A stretch of 31,067 nt of DNA from Eubacterium sp. UBA3720 (GTDB taxonomy: Bacteria > Bacillota > Clostridia > Lachnospirales > Lachnospiraceae): NCBI GenBank assembly GCA_002371335.1, contig DFHP01000003.1, forward strand, positions 660-31,726, read 5' to 3'. Of the stretch, positions 15,386 through 24,273 are shown one piece after another. Each line of letters begins with the position of its first letter. Position 1 is the stretch's first letter. The translations under genes were made by a program, and so were the position numbers. The notes below the pieces were generated by a model. The model saw only the letters and a list, made by a program, of their open reading frames with translations, was not told the origin of the DNA and ran no database searches.

Positions 15386-18223
15386 TTATTCAAGGTATTT
15401 CTTTAAGTATCTGCCTGTGTAGGACTTTTCGCTCTCCGCGATCTGCTCCGGAGTTCCCTTCGCGATGACGGTACCACCCTTATCGCCGCCTTCCGGACCC
15501 ATGTCGATAATGTAATCGGCGGTCTTGATCACATCCATATTATGTTCAATGACAATGACCGTATTTCCGCCTTCCGAAAGTCTCTGCAGGATCTTTACCA
15601 GTTTATTCACGTCATGGAAATGCAGTCCTGTAGTGGGCTCATCCAGTACGTATATGGTCCTGCCCGTACTTCGCTTAGACAGCTCGGACGCCAGCTTCAC
15701 ACGCTGGGCTTCACCTCCTGACAAAGTGGTGGACGGCTGTCCCAGCTTCAGATATCCGAGTCCCACATCGTTAAGAGTTTCAATCTTTCTGCGGATGGAA
15801 GGAACCTTATCGAAGAACTCAAGAGCCTCCTCGATAGTCATATCCAGCACATCGTAAATACTTTTTCCTTTATACTTTACTTCCAGCGTTTCACGATTGT
15901 ATCTGTGTCCGTGGCATACCTCGCAGGGCACATATACGTCCGGAAGAAAATGCATTTCTATTTTTATAATACCATCTCCGGCACAGGCTTCGCAACGTCC
16001 GCCGCGGACATTAAAACTGAATCTTCCCTTGTTATATCCTCTCGTTTTGGCGTCGGAGGTGGCGGCGAACAACGTTCTGATCGTATCAAAAACTCCTGTA
16101 TAGGTGGCCGGATTAGACCTTGGCGTACGTCCGATCGGGCTCTGATCGATCGCTATGATCTTATCAAGCTCTTCGATGCCCAGAATGTCCTTATGTTTGC
16201 CCGGTATCGCATGAGACCTGTTCAGATCGCGCTGCAGACGTTTGTAGAGGATCTCATTTACCAGTGAACTCTTGCCTGAACCGGATACGCCGGTAACGCA
16301 GGTGAAAATGCCCAGCGGAAAATCCACATTGATATTGCGGAGATTATGCTCCTTTGCGCCTTTTACACGGAGCCAGCCTGACGGCTTTCTCCTGCTTTCC
16401 GGCACCGGGATCTTCATTCTTCCCGAAAGATACGCGCCCGTGATGGATCTCTCGCAATCGATCAGTTCCTCGGCAGTTCCCATACACACAAGCTCTCCGC
16501 CATGAGATCCTGCTTCCGGCCCGATATCCAGGACACAGTCTGCTTCGCGGATGGTGTCCTCATCATGCTCCACCACGATCACGGAATTGCCCAGATCTCT
16601 CAGGTGTTTCAGAGTTGCCAGCAGCTTGTCATTGTCTCTCTGGTGCAGTCCTATACTGGGCTCATCCAGAATATAGGCCACGCCTACCAGTCCCGAACCG
16701 ATCTGCGTTGCCAGACGGATCCTCTGGGCTTCTCCTCCTGAAAGCGAACCGGTCGCTCTTCCAAGAGTCAGGTACTCAAGTCCCACATCTATCAGAAATC
16801 CCACACGGGATCTGATCTCCTTTATGATCGACTCTCCGATCATCATCTGATGCTCTGTCAGTTTCATGTCTTCCATGAATTTCAGCAGATTTTCAATAGA
16901 AAGCATAGTGACTTCATAAATATTCCTGCCGCTGACAGTCACGGCAAGAGACGTGGGTTTCAGACGCTGGCCTCCGCACGCGTCACAGTCGCTGATGCGC
17001 ATATATGTCTCATACTCCTGCTTGCTTGTCTCTGAAGCGGTTTCGCGGTATCTGCGCTGTACGTTTTTTATGATCCCTTCAAAAGCGATATCATAAATCC
17101 CGACGCCCATCTGTCCCTTGTAGCGGACCTTTACCTCATGACCGTTCGTTCCGTTCACCAGGATGTCCCGGATCTTTTTCGGATAATCCTTAAACGGCGT
17201 ATCCAGCCGGAAATTATATTCCTCGGCCAGCGCCTCCAGAACGCATCTGGTAAAGCTGCCCTTTTTATTGGCGGACTGCCATCCGGGCACGACGATGCAT
17301 CCCTCATCGATGGAAAGATCCTGATCCGGAATGATCAGATCGATATCAAACTCCATCTTGTAACCTAATCCGAGGCAGACCGGGCATGCGCCAAAAGGAT
17401 TGTTGAAGGAAAAGCTTCTGGGTTCTATCTCCTCCATACTGATCCCGCAGTCGGGGCATGCGAAATTCTGACTCATCGTGATCGGTTCGCCATCCATTTT
17501 ATCGACCATCAGAAGACCGTCAGAGAGCTGCAGCGCCGTTTCAATGGAATCTGTCAGACGTTTTTCTATTCCTTCTTTTACCACGAGCCGGTCTACAACG
17601 ATTTCTATATTATGTTTGTTGTTTTTCTCCAGCCTAATCTCTTCCGAAAGGTCATACTGGTTCCCGTCCACCATTACACGCACAAAACCAGCTTTTTTTG
17701 CAGAGGAAAGCACCTTTTCATGCCTTCCCTTTTTTCCCCTCACCACCGGGGCAAGGATCTGGATCCTGGTGCGTTCCGGCATGGACATGATCCGGTCCGC
17801 CATCTGATCAACCGTCTGGCGGCTTATCTCCCTGCCGCAGTTCGGACAATGCGGTATGCCGACTCTGGCATAAAGAAGACGGAAATAGTCATATATCTCC
17901 GTCACGGTACCCACGGTAGATCTGGGATTCCTGTTCGTGGATTTCTGATCAATGGAGATCGCAGGCGGAAGCCCTTCAATGCTTTCCACATTCGGCTTTT
18001 CCATCTGCCCCAGAAACTGCCTTGCATAGGAAGAAAGACTTTCGATATATCTGCGCTGTCCCTCCGCATAGATCGTATCGAAGGCAAGTGAACTCTTTCC
18101 CGATCCTGAAAGGCCGGTGAAAACCACAAGCTCATTTCGGGGAATATCTACATTTATTTTTTTCAGATTGTTTTCTGCAGCTCCGCGGATGCGGATGAAA
18201 CGCTGTCTGTCTGTATGTTTCAT
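15386..18223 (-). CDS. uvrA: UvrA, excinuclease ABC subunit A
   Basis: The damage-recognition ATPase of nucleotide excision repair, loading UvrB onto lesions. The 945-residue length is standard. Two ABC modules are complete: Walker A GLSGSGKSS (37-45) and GVSGSGKSS (near 640), and two LSGGEAQR signatures (near 490 and 835). Zinc-binding Cys pairs are seen (CPNC; CPDC with CPVC; CDAC; CEAC with CEVC). uvrB is not in the window. A 71-bp gap separates it from hemW, and its ribosome site is AAGGA before the ATG. No defects are seen. Confidence 0.98.
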   Translation of the reverse strand: MKHTDRQRFIRIRGAAENNLKKINVDIPRNELVVFTGLSGSGKSSLAFDTIYAEGQRRYIESLSSYARQFLGQMEKPNVESIEGLPPAISIDQKSTNRNPRSTVGTVTEIYDYFRLLYARVGIPHCPNCGREISRQTVDQMADRIMSMPERTRIQILAPVVRGKKGRHEKVLSSAKKAGFVRVMVDGNQYDLSEEIRLEKNNKHNIEIVVDRLVVKEGIEKRLTDSIETALQLSDGLLMVDKMDGEPITMSQNFACPDCGISMEEIEPRSFSFNNPFGACPVCLGLGYKMEFDIDLIIPDQDLSIDEGCIVVPGWQSANKKGSFTRCVLEALAEEYNFRLDTPFKDYPKKIRDILVNGTNGHEVKVRYKGQMGVGIYDIAFEGIIKNVQRRYRETASETSKQEYETYMRISDCDACGGQRLKPTSLAVTVSGRNIYEVTMLSIENLLKFMEDMKLTEHQMMIGESIIKEIRSRVGFLIDVGLEYLTLGRATGSLSGGEAQRIRLATQIGSGLVGVAYILDEPSIGLHQRDNDKLLATLKHLRDLGNSVIVVEHDEDTIREADCVLDIGPEAGSHGGELVCMGTAEELIDCERSITGAYLSGRMKIPVPESRRKPSGWLRVKGAKEHNLRNINVDFPLGIFTCVTGVSGSGKSSLVNEILYKRLQRDLNRSHAIPGKHKDILGIEELDKIIAIDQSPIGRTPRSNPATYTGVFDTIRTLFAATSDAKTRGYNKGRFSFNVRGGRCEACAGDGIIKIEMHFLPDVYVPCEVCHGHRYNRETLEVKYKGKSIYDVLDMTIEEALEFFDKVPSIRRKIETLNDVGLGYLKLGQPSTTLSGGEAQRVKLASELSKRSTGRTIYVLDEPTTGLHFHDVNKLVKILQRLSEGGNTVIVIEHNMDVIKTADYIIDMGPEGGDKGGTVIAKGTPEQIAESEKSYTGRYLKKYLE

Positions 18224-18294
18224 ATCATATCCTTATTATTCAAGTATTATCTTTTCTGCTTATCTGATGCCGCCGTGATTGCCCCGTCTGTATA

Positions 18295-19488
18295 TCAGAG
18301 AAGCATATCGGCCATCACCACGTTGCTGAGGGAGAATCCCCGGTCTGTCAGAGAAATCCTGAAATCATCCGGTTCTTCTGTCTTCCTGAGAAGCTCTGCC
18401 TTCATATATTTTTCAATAACATCTCCGAAAACAGACATCATTCCGACGCCGAAGCGTCTTTCGAATTCCTTTCCGCCAACTCCCCTGTTCAGACGAAGTC
18501 CCAGGATCATATATTCTGACTGCATATCCTGTGTGGTAAGGATCTCTATATCCTCTCTGGCTGACCCTTTCAGATATTTCCGCATGGAACCGGTATTCCT
18601 GAAGCGAACTCCGTCGATATAGGATGAAGCCCCCAGTCCGAAGCCTATATAATCCGTTCCGGTCCAGTAGCCCAGATTATGCCGGCACTCATACCCGTCT
18701 TTCGCGTAATTGGATATCTCATACTGATGATACCCGTATGGCCGCAGAATATTACCCGTCTCCCGGTACATCCTGCGTTCCTCCTCCTCATCCGGAAGAT
18801 CAAGCATTCCTTTTTTCTGCATCTGAAAAAAGGGCGTTCCTTCTTCAATGATGAGGCTGTAAGCGGATATATGTTCAGGCCCAAGCTCCGCCGCCGATAT
18901 CAGGTCATGCTTCCACATGTCAAAAGTCTCGCCCGGAAGAGCCGACATCAGATCTATATTAATATTGTTAAACCCGACATCTTTTGCCATGGAATAGCAT
19001 TCCAGGAAATCTTTTCTTCTGTGGATCCTCCCGAGACGGGCCAGAAGTTCGTCGTCCATGGACTGGCAGCCTATGCTTATCCTGTTTACACCCATGTCCC
19101 TGTATGCTTCAAGCTTATTTCTGTCAACGGTGCCCGGATTCATTTCCATGGAGATTTCCGGATCCTTTATCACAAAACGAGCCCGCAGCGCGCTCATGAT
19201 CTTCTCCATTTCCTCTGTCTCAGGTACGGAGGGCGTCCCGCCTCCGAAAAAGACGGATACGATATTTATTCCTCTTTCATGCTCCGCTCCTTCATTAACC
19301 CCTGAAACCTTCTCCGCTCCTCCCCCGGAAGGAAACGCGCCGATATCCGCTTCAAGGATCTCCCTGCACAGAGCCTCCGCATACTGTGCCCTCGTTTTCC
19401 TGCCGGAGGGAAAGCTCAGGAAATCGCAGTACGCACATTTTTGAACACAAAAGGGAATATGAATGTAAATTTCAAGATTTTTCATCAT
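18295..19488 (-). CDS. hemW: HemW, radical SAM heme chaperone
   Basis: A radical SAM protein of the HemN/HemW group that binds a 4Fe-4S cluster and heme. The cluster motif is C14-x3-C18-x2-C21 followed directly by D-F, without the extra Cys that marks true HemN oxidases, so HemW is the better name. Other motifs are FFGGGTPS and the HemN C-terminal domain. A hydrophilic insertion of about 25 residues (near 51-75, Gly/Glu rich) lies before the second strand. It starts 18 bp after lepA with GGAGGGAG upstream. The lepA-hemW order is conserved across Firmicutes. Confidence 0.93.
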   Translation of the reverse strand: MMKNLEIYIHIPFCVQKCAYCDFLSFPSGRKTRAQYAEALCREILEADIGAFPSGGGAEKVSGVNEGAEHERGINIVSVFFGGGTPSVPETEEMEKIMSALRARFVIKDPEISMEMNPGTVDRNKLEAYRDMGVNRISIGCQSMDDELLARLGRIHRRKDFLECYSMAKDVGFNNINIDLMSALPGETFDMWKHDLISAAELGPEHISAYSLIIEEGTPFFQMQKKGMLDLPDEEEERRMYRETGNILRPYGYHQYEISNYAKDGYECRHNLGYWTGTDYIGFGLGASSYIDGVRFRNTGSMRKYLKGSAREDIEILTTQDMQSEYMILGLRLNRGVGGKEFERRFGVGMMSVFGDVIEKYMKAELLRKTEEPDDFRISLTDRGFSLSNVVMADMLL

Positions 19489-19506
19489 ACTCCCTCCTGC
19501 CCGTTC

Positions 19507-21321
19507 TTAATTTTTATCCAGTTTCAATACGTTAAGGAACGCATCCTTAGGGATCTCAACGCTTCCCACCTGACGCATTCTCTTCTTTCCTTCCTTCTGT
19601 TTTTCCAGTAGTTTCTTCTTTCTGGTTATATCACCGCCGTAACACTTCGCGAGAACGTCCTTGCGAAGCGCCCGGACTGTCTCTCTGGCAATGATCTTTG
19701 AACTTACCGCGGCCTGAATAGGAATGTCAAACAGCTGCCTCGGGATCTCCTCCTTCAGTTTCTCGCACATCTGCCGTCCCCGGGCATAGGCCGAGCCCTC
19801 AAACACGATAAACGACAGGGCGTCCACCACCTCTTTGTTTACCAGAATATCCAGCTTCACAAGGTCGCTTTGCTGATAGCCGACCAGCTCGTAGTCCAGT
19901 GAAGCGAATCCGCGGGATCTGGATTTCAGAACGTCAAAGAAATCATAGATGATCTCATTCAAAGGCAGATGATAGTGCAGTTCCGCTCTGGTCTGTTCCA
20001 GATAATCCATTCCCAGATATTCGCCGCGGCGCTCCTCGCAGAGCTGCATGACCTGTCCTACGAATTCTGTCGTCACCATGATGTCCGCCTTGACTATCGG
20101 TTCTTCCATATAATCGATCTGCGACGGATCCGGAAGATTGGAAGGATTCGTCAGCTCTATACATGTGCCGTCTGTTTTATGAATTTTATAAATAACGCTC
20201 GGCGACGTAGTCACCAGATCCAGATTGTACTCCCTCTCAAGCCTCTGCTGAATGATATCCAGATGAAGAAGGCCCAGAAATCCACACCGGAATCCAAAGC
20301 CCAGAGCTGCCGACGTCTCAGGCTCATAGAAAAGAGAAGCGTCATTTAGCTGCAGCTTTTCAAGAGCGTCTCTCAGTTCCGGGTATTTGGCGCTGTCCTC
20401 CGGATAAATACCGCAGTAGACCATGGACTGTACCTTTTTATAGCCGGGAAGCGCCTCATCACATGGGCGGTCATCTTCTGTCACAGTATCTCCGACCCTT
20501 GTGTTTGAAATATTCTTTATGCTGGCCGTGATATATCCTACCATTCCTGCCTCAAGCTCATCGCAGGGGATAAACTGGCCTGCGCCAAAATAACCGACCT
20601 CCACGACTTCTTCCACGGCGCCGGTCGCCATCATACGGATCTTTGTGCCCCGGCGAACGCTTCCTTCCATGATGCGGACAGATATGATCACGCCCTTGTA
20701 GGCGTCATAGACCGAGTCAAATATAAGTGCTTTCAGCGGCGCATTCGGATCGCCCGACGGCGGCTGGATCTTATTTACTATTTCTTCCAGAACCTGATCC
20801 ACATTGAGACCTGTTTTTGCCGACACCTCCGGCGCGTCCTCTGCCTCGATCCCGATCAGATCTTCTATCTCATCTTTTACTCTCTGCGGCTCCGCGCTGG
20901 GAAGATCGACTTTGTTAATGACCGGATAAATGTCCAGATCATGGTCCAGAGCCAGATACACGTTTCCCAATGTCTGCGCCTCAACTCCCTGCGTGGCGTC
21001 TACCACCAGGATCGCTCCGTCGCATGCAGCGAGACTTCTGGAGACTTCATAGTTGAAATCTACATGCCCGGGAGTATCGATCAGATTAAGAATGTACTCT
21101 TCACCGTCGCTGGCCTTATAAACCGTTCTGACGGCCTGCGCCTTGATCGTTATGCCGCGTTCTCTCTCCAGATCCATATTGTCCAGGACCTGACTTTGCA
21201 TCTCTCTGCTGGTCAGGAGGCCTGTCTTTTCAATGATCCTGTCAGCCAGCGTTGATTTACCATGGTCAATATGAGCGATAATACAGAAATTTCTGATTTT
21301 ACTTTGATCTATTGTTCCCAA
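19507..21321 (-). CDS. lepA: LepA (EF4), ribosome-associated GTPase
   Basis: A translational GTPase acting on stalled ribosomes and in 30S biogenesis. I place the start at TTG 21319-21321, because GAGGTG lies 5 nt upstream. The frame could begin at a GTG four codons earlier, which has no ribosome site. This gives 604 residues, the family norm. G-motifs are complete: AHIDHGKST, RERGIT, DTPGH, NKVD and SAK, followed by the EF-G-like domains and the LepA-specific C-terminus (GGDITRKKKLLEKQKEGKKRM). Likely promoter at 21430-21438; hemW follows in the same operon. Confidence 0.97.
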   Translation of the reverse strand: MGTIDQSKIRNFCIIAHIDHGKSTLADRIIEKTGLLTSREMQSQVLDNMDLERERGITIKAQAVRTVYKASDGEEYILNLIDTPGHVDFNYEVSRSLAACDGAILVVDATQGVEAQTLGNVYLALDHDLDIYPVINKVDLPSAEPQRVKDEIEDLIGIEAEDAPEVSAKTGLNVDQVLEEIVNKIQPPSGDPNAPLKALIFDSVYDAYKGVIISVRIMEGSVRRGTKIRMMATGAVEEVVEVGYFGAGQFIPCDELEAGMVGYITASIKNISNTRVGDTVTEDDRPCDEALPGYKKVQSMVYCGIYPEDSAKYPELRDALEKLQLNDASLFYEPETSAALGFGFRCGFLGLLHLDIIQQRLEREYNLDLVTTSPSVIYKIHKTDGTCIELTNPSNLPDPSQIDYMEEPIVKADIMVTTEFVGQVMQLCEERRGEYLGMDYLEQTRAELHYHLPLNEIIYDFFDVLKSRSRGFASLDYELVGYQQSDLVKLDILVNKEVVDALSFIVFEGSAYARGRQMCEKLKEEIPRQLFDIPIQAAVSSKIIARETVRALRKDVLAKCYGGDITRKKKLLEKQKEGKKRMRQVGSVEIPKDAFLNVLKLDKN

Positions 21322-21429
21322 TCTACACCTCACTTAAGAATAATACCGGATCAGTTTTCTCCTTTTCCTGCTTTCGGCGCTCTTCCCTGATGTCTGCAGG
21401 CAAACCGGCTATATTACATGCTAACGCGT

Positions 21430-21438
21430 ATTATAACA
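21430..21438 (-). promoter_or_regulatory. Extended -10 promoter of lepA-hemW
   Basis: The minus strand reads TGTTATAAT: a perfect TATAAT (21430-21435) with TG one base upstream (21437-21438). The -35 at normal spacing is poor, as usual for extended -10 promoters. The 12-mer TTGTTATAATAC is identical to the one before the hydrolase gene at 25490-25498. Confidence 0.45.
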
Positions 21439-21439
21439 A

Positions 21440-21470
21440 GATAAAAAGAGATACGCCACCACTTTTTATC
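21440..21470. other. Hairpin next to the structured element
   Basis: Perfect 9-bp arms GATAAAAAG (21440-21448) and CTTTTTATC (21462-21470) with a 13-nt loop, 2 bp from the cloverleaf element. It could end a transcript carrying that element, or shape the lepA promoter that it abuts. Confidence 0.5.
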
Positions 21471-21472
21471 GT

Positions 21473-21637
21473 ATAAGTCCTCTGCCAAGGATCCAGGCAA
21501 CCATCAGACTTGTCTGAATGGGTGGCTGGATATTTGGCAGGACAAGCGATATCGAGCACGGGCACGCAGTGCTTTAGTGCGAGATATCGCTTAGGATTGC
21601 GGGAGTTGCACAGCAACGGAGCAATCCAAGGACTTAT
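21473..21637. ncRNA. Candidate structured RNA: four-way junction with three hairpin arms
   Basis: A closing 9-bp perfect stem (21473-21481 / 21629-21637) encloses three arms. Arm A pairs 21482-21488 with 21534-21540, then 21491-21496 with 21526-21531, then 21505-21509 with 21512-21516. Arm B pairs 21544-21553 with 21583-21592 (10 bp) and has two inner 4-bp GCAC/GTGC stems. Arm C pairs 21594-21600 with 21621-21627, then 21605-21609 with 21613-21617. Nearly all of the 165 nt is paired. The strand is not certain: minus would follow rpsT read-through. It is not a tRNA, tmRNA, 6S or SRP RNA by any motif I know. It could also be a dispersed palindromic repeat. Confidence 0.6.
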
Positions 21638-21660
21638 TTCTCCCTCTGCCGGGGATATCG

Positions 21661-21697
21661 AAAAAAAAAGTCTGTCGCGGGTCAACGACAGACTTTT
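21661..21697 (-). terminator. Intrinsic terminator of rpsT
   Basis: A 12-bp perfect stem (21666-21677 / 21686-21697, core GTCTGTCG/CGACAGAC) with an 8-nt loop and a run of nine Ts on the minus strand. It lies 22 bp after the rpsT stop. This is a textbook strong terminator. Confidence 0.92.
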
Positions 21698-21718
21698 AAA
21701 AATTCATTCTGATTCAGA

Positions 21719-21982
21719 TTACTGCATTTTTGCAACTGCTTTGCTAAGGCGTGAAACCTTTCTGGAAGCATTGTTTTTATGATAAATGCCCTTTGTGCAG
21801 GCTTTATCGATCGTAGAGATCGTATCTTTCAGAACTGCCTCTGCTGCTGCCTTATCTCCGGACTCTACTGCTGCCTGAAGTTTCTTGATGCAAGTCTTTA
21901 CTTCAGAACGGATAGATTTATTTCTTGCTGCTCTCTTGTTGCTTACCAGGATTCTCTTTTTAGCGGATTTAATATTAGCCAC
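21719..21982 (-). CDS. rpsT: Small ribosomal subunit protein S20
   Basis: Binds 16S rRNA early in 30S assembly. The 87-residue, Lys/Arg/Ala-rich all-helical protein has the family start MANIKSAKKR and full length. It begins with GTG (21980-21982), with GGAGG 8 nt upstream; non-ATG starts are known to limit S20 output in other bacteria. It has its own promoter (22075-22103) and terminator (21661-21697), so it is transcribed separately from holA and lepA. The holA-rpsT-lepA order is the usual Firmicutes context. Confidence 0.98.
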   Translation of the reverse strand: MANIKSAKKRILVSNKRAARNKSIRSEVKTCIKKLQAAVESGDKAAAEAVLKDTISTIDKACTKGIYHKNNASRKVSRLSKAVAKMQ

Positions 21983-22074
21983 TTTGACTACCTCCAGATA
22001 TATTATTTGTTTAAATTTTTTTCGAATCGGTTTTTCAGGGGAGACACGAAAATCCCTTCAAACACACTTTGAAT

Positions 22075-22103
22075 AGGATATAACATTTATCAATAATTGT
22101 CAA
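22075..22103 (-). promoter_or_regulatory. rpsT promoter inside the holA 3' end
   Basis: A perfect -35 TTGACA (22098-22103, within the last holA codons) and TATCCT -10 (22075-22080) are exactly 17 bp apart. The start point near 22068 gives an rpsT leader of about 85 nt. Confidence 0.6.
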
Positions 22104-23100
22104 GGCGTTGTGTGTTTTTTTGCCCTCCGCTGTATTTTATGATCATAAGCTCAACGCTGAGCCTGTCATCCAGACGTCCGGTCTTTACGTCCTGCTCCGC
22201 CTGCACGAAGTCCTTCACCGCTGCCAGAAGTTCACTTTCCCTGTATCTTTTCAGGACAGGCGCTGATTTTCTGACAACAAACGGCGGCACGCCTGCTTTG
22301 GACGCAATTGTCTGTGCCGGAAGTCCGTCGTTCTGCATGCCCTTCATCAGGAAAAGCTGGTTAAACTGCCGTGCCAGAAGAAAAAGTATCCGCATCGGAG
22401 GTTCCTTCAATGCCAGGAGCTCATAATACATGTTAAGCGCATCCTGCTGCCGGTGCTCGGAAACCGCAGCCACCATATCAAATATATGACTTGTGATCTG
22501 CGGGATGCAGACAGCTTCGATATCCTCCCGGGTGACTACGTCTTTGTCCATCGTATAGCATATCAGCTTTTCAAGTTCCTGGCTGATCATGCTCATATCC
22601 GTTCCTGTCATCGACAGAAAAAGCCGCATATCGTTCCTTGTGATGTTTTTTCCTTCTTTTTTCAGGATTCCCAGCACCCACCGGGTAAGAACGTCCTCGC
22701 TCTGTGTGCCGAATGCGGCGGCATATCCGTTCTTATTGATTTCTTTATACAGTTTTCCCCGTTTATCGATCTGCTCATCGGCAATCACAATATAAAGGTA
22801 GGAAGGCATGTCCTTTACGTATGCGGCAAGCAGTTCATTTTTCTTTTTGCACACGCCTGTTCCATCCAGAAGTATCACCCGCCTTTCGGCAAAAAAGGGC
22901 AGCGTCTCTCCTGCCGAGATCACTGCGTTCTCGTCCATGTCCTCTCCGGTAAACACTGTAAAGTTCATGCCGGACTTCTCCGCTCCCAGAGCCTCAAGCA
23001 GTCGTTTTTTGTATAGGTTTCTCAGATATGCTTCTTCTCCGTAAAGCAGGTATATGTGTTCAAATGTTCCGTTCTTTATATCTTCACTAATCTTTTTCAT
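22090..23100 (-). CDS. holA: DNA polymerase III delta subunit
   Basis: The clamp-loader subunit that opens the sliding clamp during replication. The 336-residue length is typical. Visible features are the N-terminal IYLLYGEEAYL pattern, the AAA+-like fold without Walker motifs, and the C-terminal collar helices with EPPMRILFLLARQF. The ATG at 23098-23100 has no clear ribosome site, so initiation may be weak or coupled through the repeat region upstream. The 135-bp gap before it carries three tandem repeats (23125-23252). Its last codons carry the rpsT -35 box. Confidence 0.92.
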   Translation of the reverse strand: MKKISEDIKNGTFEHIYLLYGEEAYLRNLYKKRLLEALGAEKSGMNFTVFTGEDMDENAVISAGETLPFFAERRVILLDGTGVCKKKNELLAAYVKDMPSYLYIVIADEQIDKRGKLYKEINKNGYAAAFGTQSEDVLTRWVLGILKKEGKNITRNDMRLFLSMTGTDMSMISQELEKLICYTMDKDVVTREDIEAVCIPQITSHIFDMVAAVSEHRQQDALNMYYELLALKEPPMRILFLLARQFNQLFLMKGMQNDGLPAQTIASKAGVPPFVVRKSAPVLKRYRESELLAAVKDFVQAEQDVKTGRLDDRLSVELMIIKYSGGQKNTQRLDNY

Positions 23101-23124
23101 GTATCTGTAATTCAGGACCTGCCC

Positions 23125-23252
23125 GGAAATTCCGCGGCTGCAGGAACAGTTTACCTTCTTCTGATCCGGAAATTCCGCAGCCGCAGAAAAGTTTACTTTC
23201 TTCCAACTCGGAAATTCCGAGGCTATATAAACAGTTTACTTTCTTCTGATCC
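23125..23252. repeat. Three 42-43 bp tandem repeats, each with a CGGAAATTCCG palindrome
   Basis: Copies are at 23125-23167 (43 bp), 23168-23209 (42 bp) and 23210-23252 (43 bp). The last includes the final codons and stop of the glycosyltransferase gene. Each copy opens with an inverted repeat CGGAA-A-TTCCG (23124-23134, 23167-23177, 23209-23219). The third extends to a perfect 15-bp inverted repeat (23207-23221). The array fills the gap before holA. Confidence 0.85.
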
Positions 23253-24270
23253 AGACCTGCGGCTGCTCCCCGTGGGGCTTCATGACTGCAGCCTTCCCGC
23301 TGCTTTTCCGCCTTCTGTGAAAGAATCCTGTTTTTTGAGGTTTTTCTCCATATGTACGGGCCGTGCCCGAGGACCATCTTTTAAATTGCTTTTTCAGACG
23401 GATCTTTCGAAGCATTCTCTGCCCTGCGATCCCGGATGTCAGAAATCTGTTCCCTTCTTCCTGACGTTTCTCTTCCCCGTTCTGTATTCTGTCCGAAACG
23501 GATATCCCTGTCCTCTTTCCCCACCGGAACTGTTCCAGCTTCAGCTGCAGCACGGAAATATTGCGGTCCATTTCTTCGTTGATTTCCGTGAAAGCCAGCA
23601 AAGCCTCTTTACCTGTCCGGGTCAGAAGTTCTTTATTGATTATCCTGCTGCTGTTTCTCTTGACCGGACGCACTGTTATGGGAAGATACAGAACCGACTG
23701 CCCCCTTTTCGCGTAGATCACTGACAAAAGAAGATTTGTCAGAGGCTCATCCGGTTTCAGCAGGAGCATGTTTTCCCTCAGTTCCCTCCAGTGCATCAGG
23801 CGGAAGGGTACGTCGGCGTCCGGAAGATCAACTCCAAACGCCTTCCTGATCACCTGTCTTTCCATCTCTTCCACAGGCATAATGCCGGGGAGCTTTTTTC
23901 TGTATCCCTGTATTGCCGAAAAAGCTTTTCTGCTTTTCCAGAACGGCTCCATATCCGCCGCCTTTGTCTGCCGGTCGCTGTTTGTCTGAAATATATACTC
24001 GGCTCCGTGGTCAAGCGCATATCTGTAGCCGGCGTGAAGAGCGCTGCCGCGGCCTCCATGGCGTTTGTACAGATAAGTCACCATTCTGTGTCTCAGGATA
24101 TATTCATTAACGATCCCGGCCGTGCCGTCTGTGCTTCCGTCATCCACTACCAGTAAACGAGATGATCCGCCGCCAGGATGACGACGGATCACCGGATACC
24201 ATTCTTCGAGTACCTGAAGAATGTTCTTTTCTTCGTTATATGCCGGAATCACAATAAAAAGATTATCCAT
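23236..24270 (-). CDS. Family 2 glycosyltransferase with basic C-terminal tail
   Basis: Predicted to transfer a sugar from a nucleotide- or lipid-linked donor for surface polysaccharide. The GT-A domain is clear: IPAYNEEKN (8-16), DDGSTDGT (43-50), GGRGSALHAGYRYA, and an NSD triad at 97-99 in the DXD position. Unlike DPM1/GtrB relatives there is no TM segment. Residues from about 245 to 344 form a highly basic, low-complexity tail (for example FFHRRRKSSGK) that may bind the membrane or polyanionic polymer, which is inference. It starts 3 bp after the ABM gene and sits in the glf neighbourhood, suggesting one glycan pathway. Confidence 0.88.
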   Translation of the reverse strand: MDNLFIVIPAYNEEKNILQVLEEWYPVIRRHPGGGSSRLLVVDDGSTDGTAGIVNEYILRHRMVTYLYKRHGGRGSALHAGYRYALDHGAEYIFQTNSDRQTKAADMEPFWKSRKAFSAIQGYRKKLPGIMPVEEMERQVIRKAFGVDLPDADVPFRLMHWRELRENMLLLKPDEPLTNLLLSVIYAKRGQSVLYLPITVRPVKRNSSRIINKELLTRTGKEALLAFTEINEEMDRNISVLQLKLEQFRWGKRTGISVSDRIQNGEEKRQEEGNRFLTSGIAGQRMLRKIRLKKQFKRWSSGTARTYGEKPQKTGFFHRRRKSSGKAAVMKPHGEQPQVWIRRK

Positions 24271-24273
24271 TCA

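Larger units (their letters stand above)
21334..21718 (-). other. 385-bp intergenic region between rpsT and lepA
   Basis: It contains, in minus-strand order, the rpsT terminator (21697-21661), a 165-nt cloverleaf-like structure (21637-21473), a hairpin with 9-bp arms (21470-21462 / 21448-21440) and the lepA extended -10 promoter with an untranslated leader of about 100 nt. The frames open across it are explained by the RNA-like structure. gpr and spoIIP, found here in many spore formers, are absent. Confidence 0.7.

Noticed and set aside
21431..21685. 84-codon minus-strand open frame between rpsT and lepA
   Set aside because: It runs straight through the perfect stems of the candidate RNA and the rpsT terminator, has no ribosome site, and its composition is that of paired arms, not of a protein.
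23087..23377. 96-codon minus-strand frame with a repeated KKVN/GIS pattern
   Set aside because: The pattern comes from the 43-bp DNA repeats, the copies are in different frames, and it overlaps the glycosyltransferase gene in another frame.
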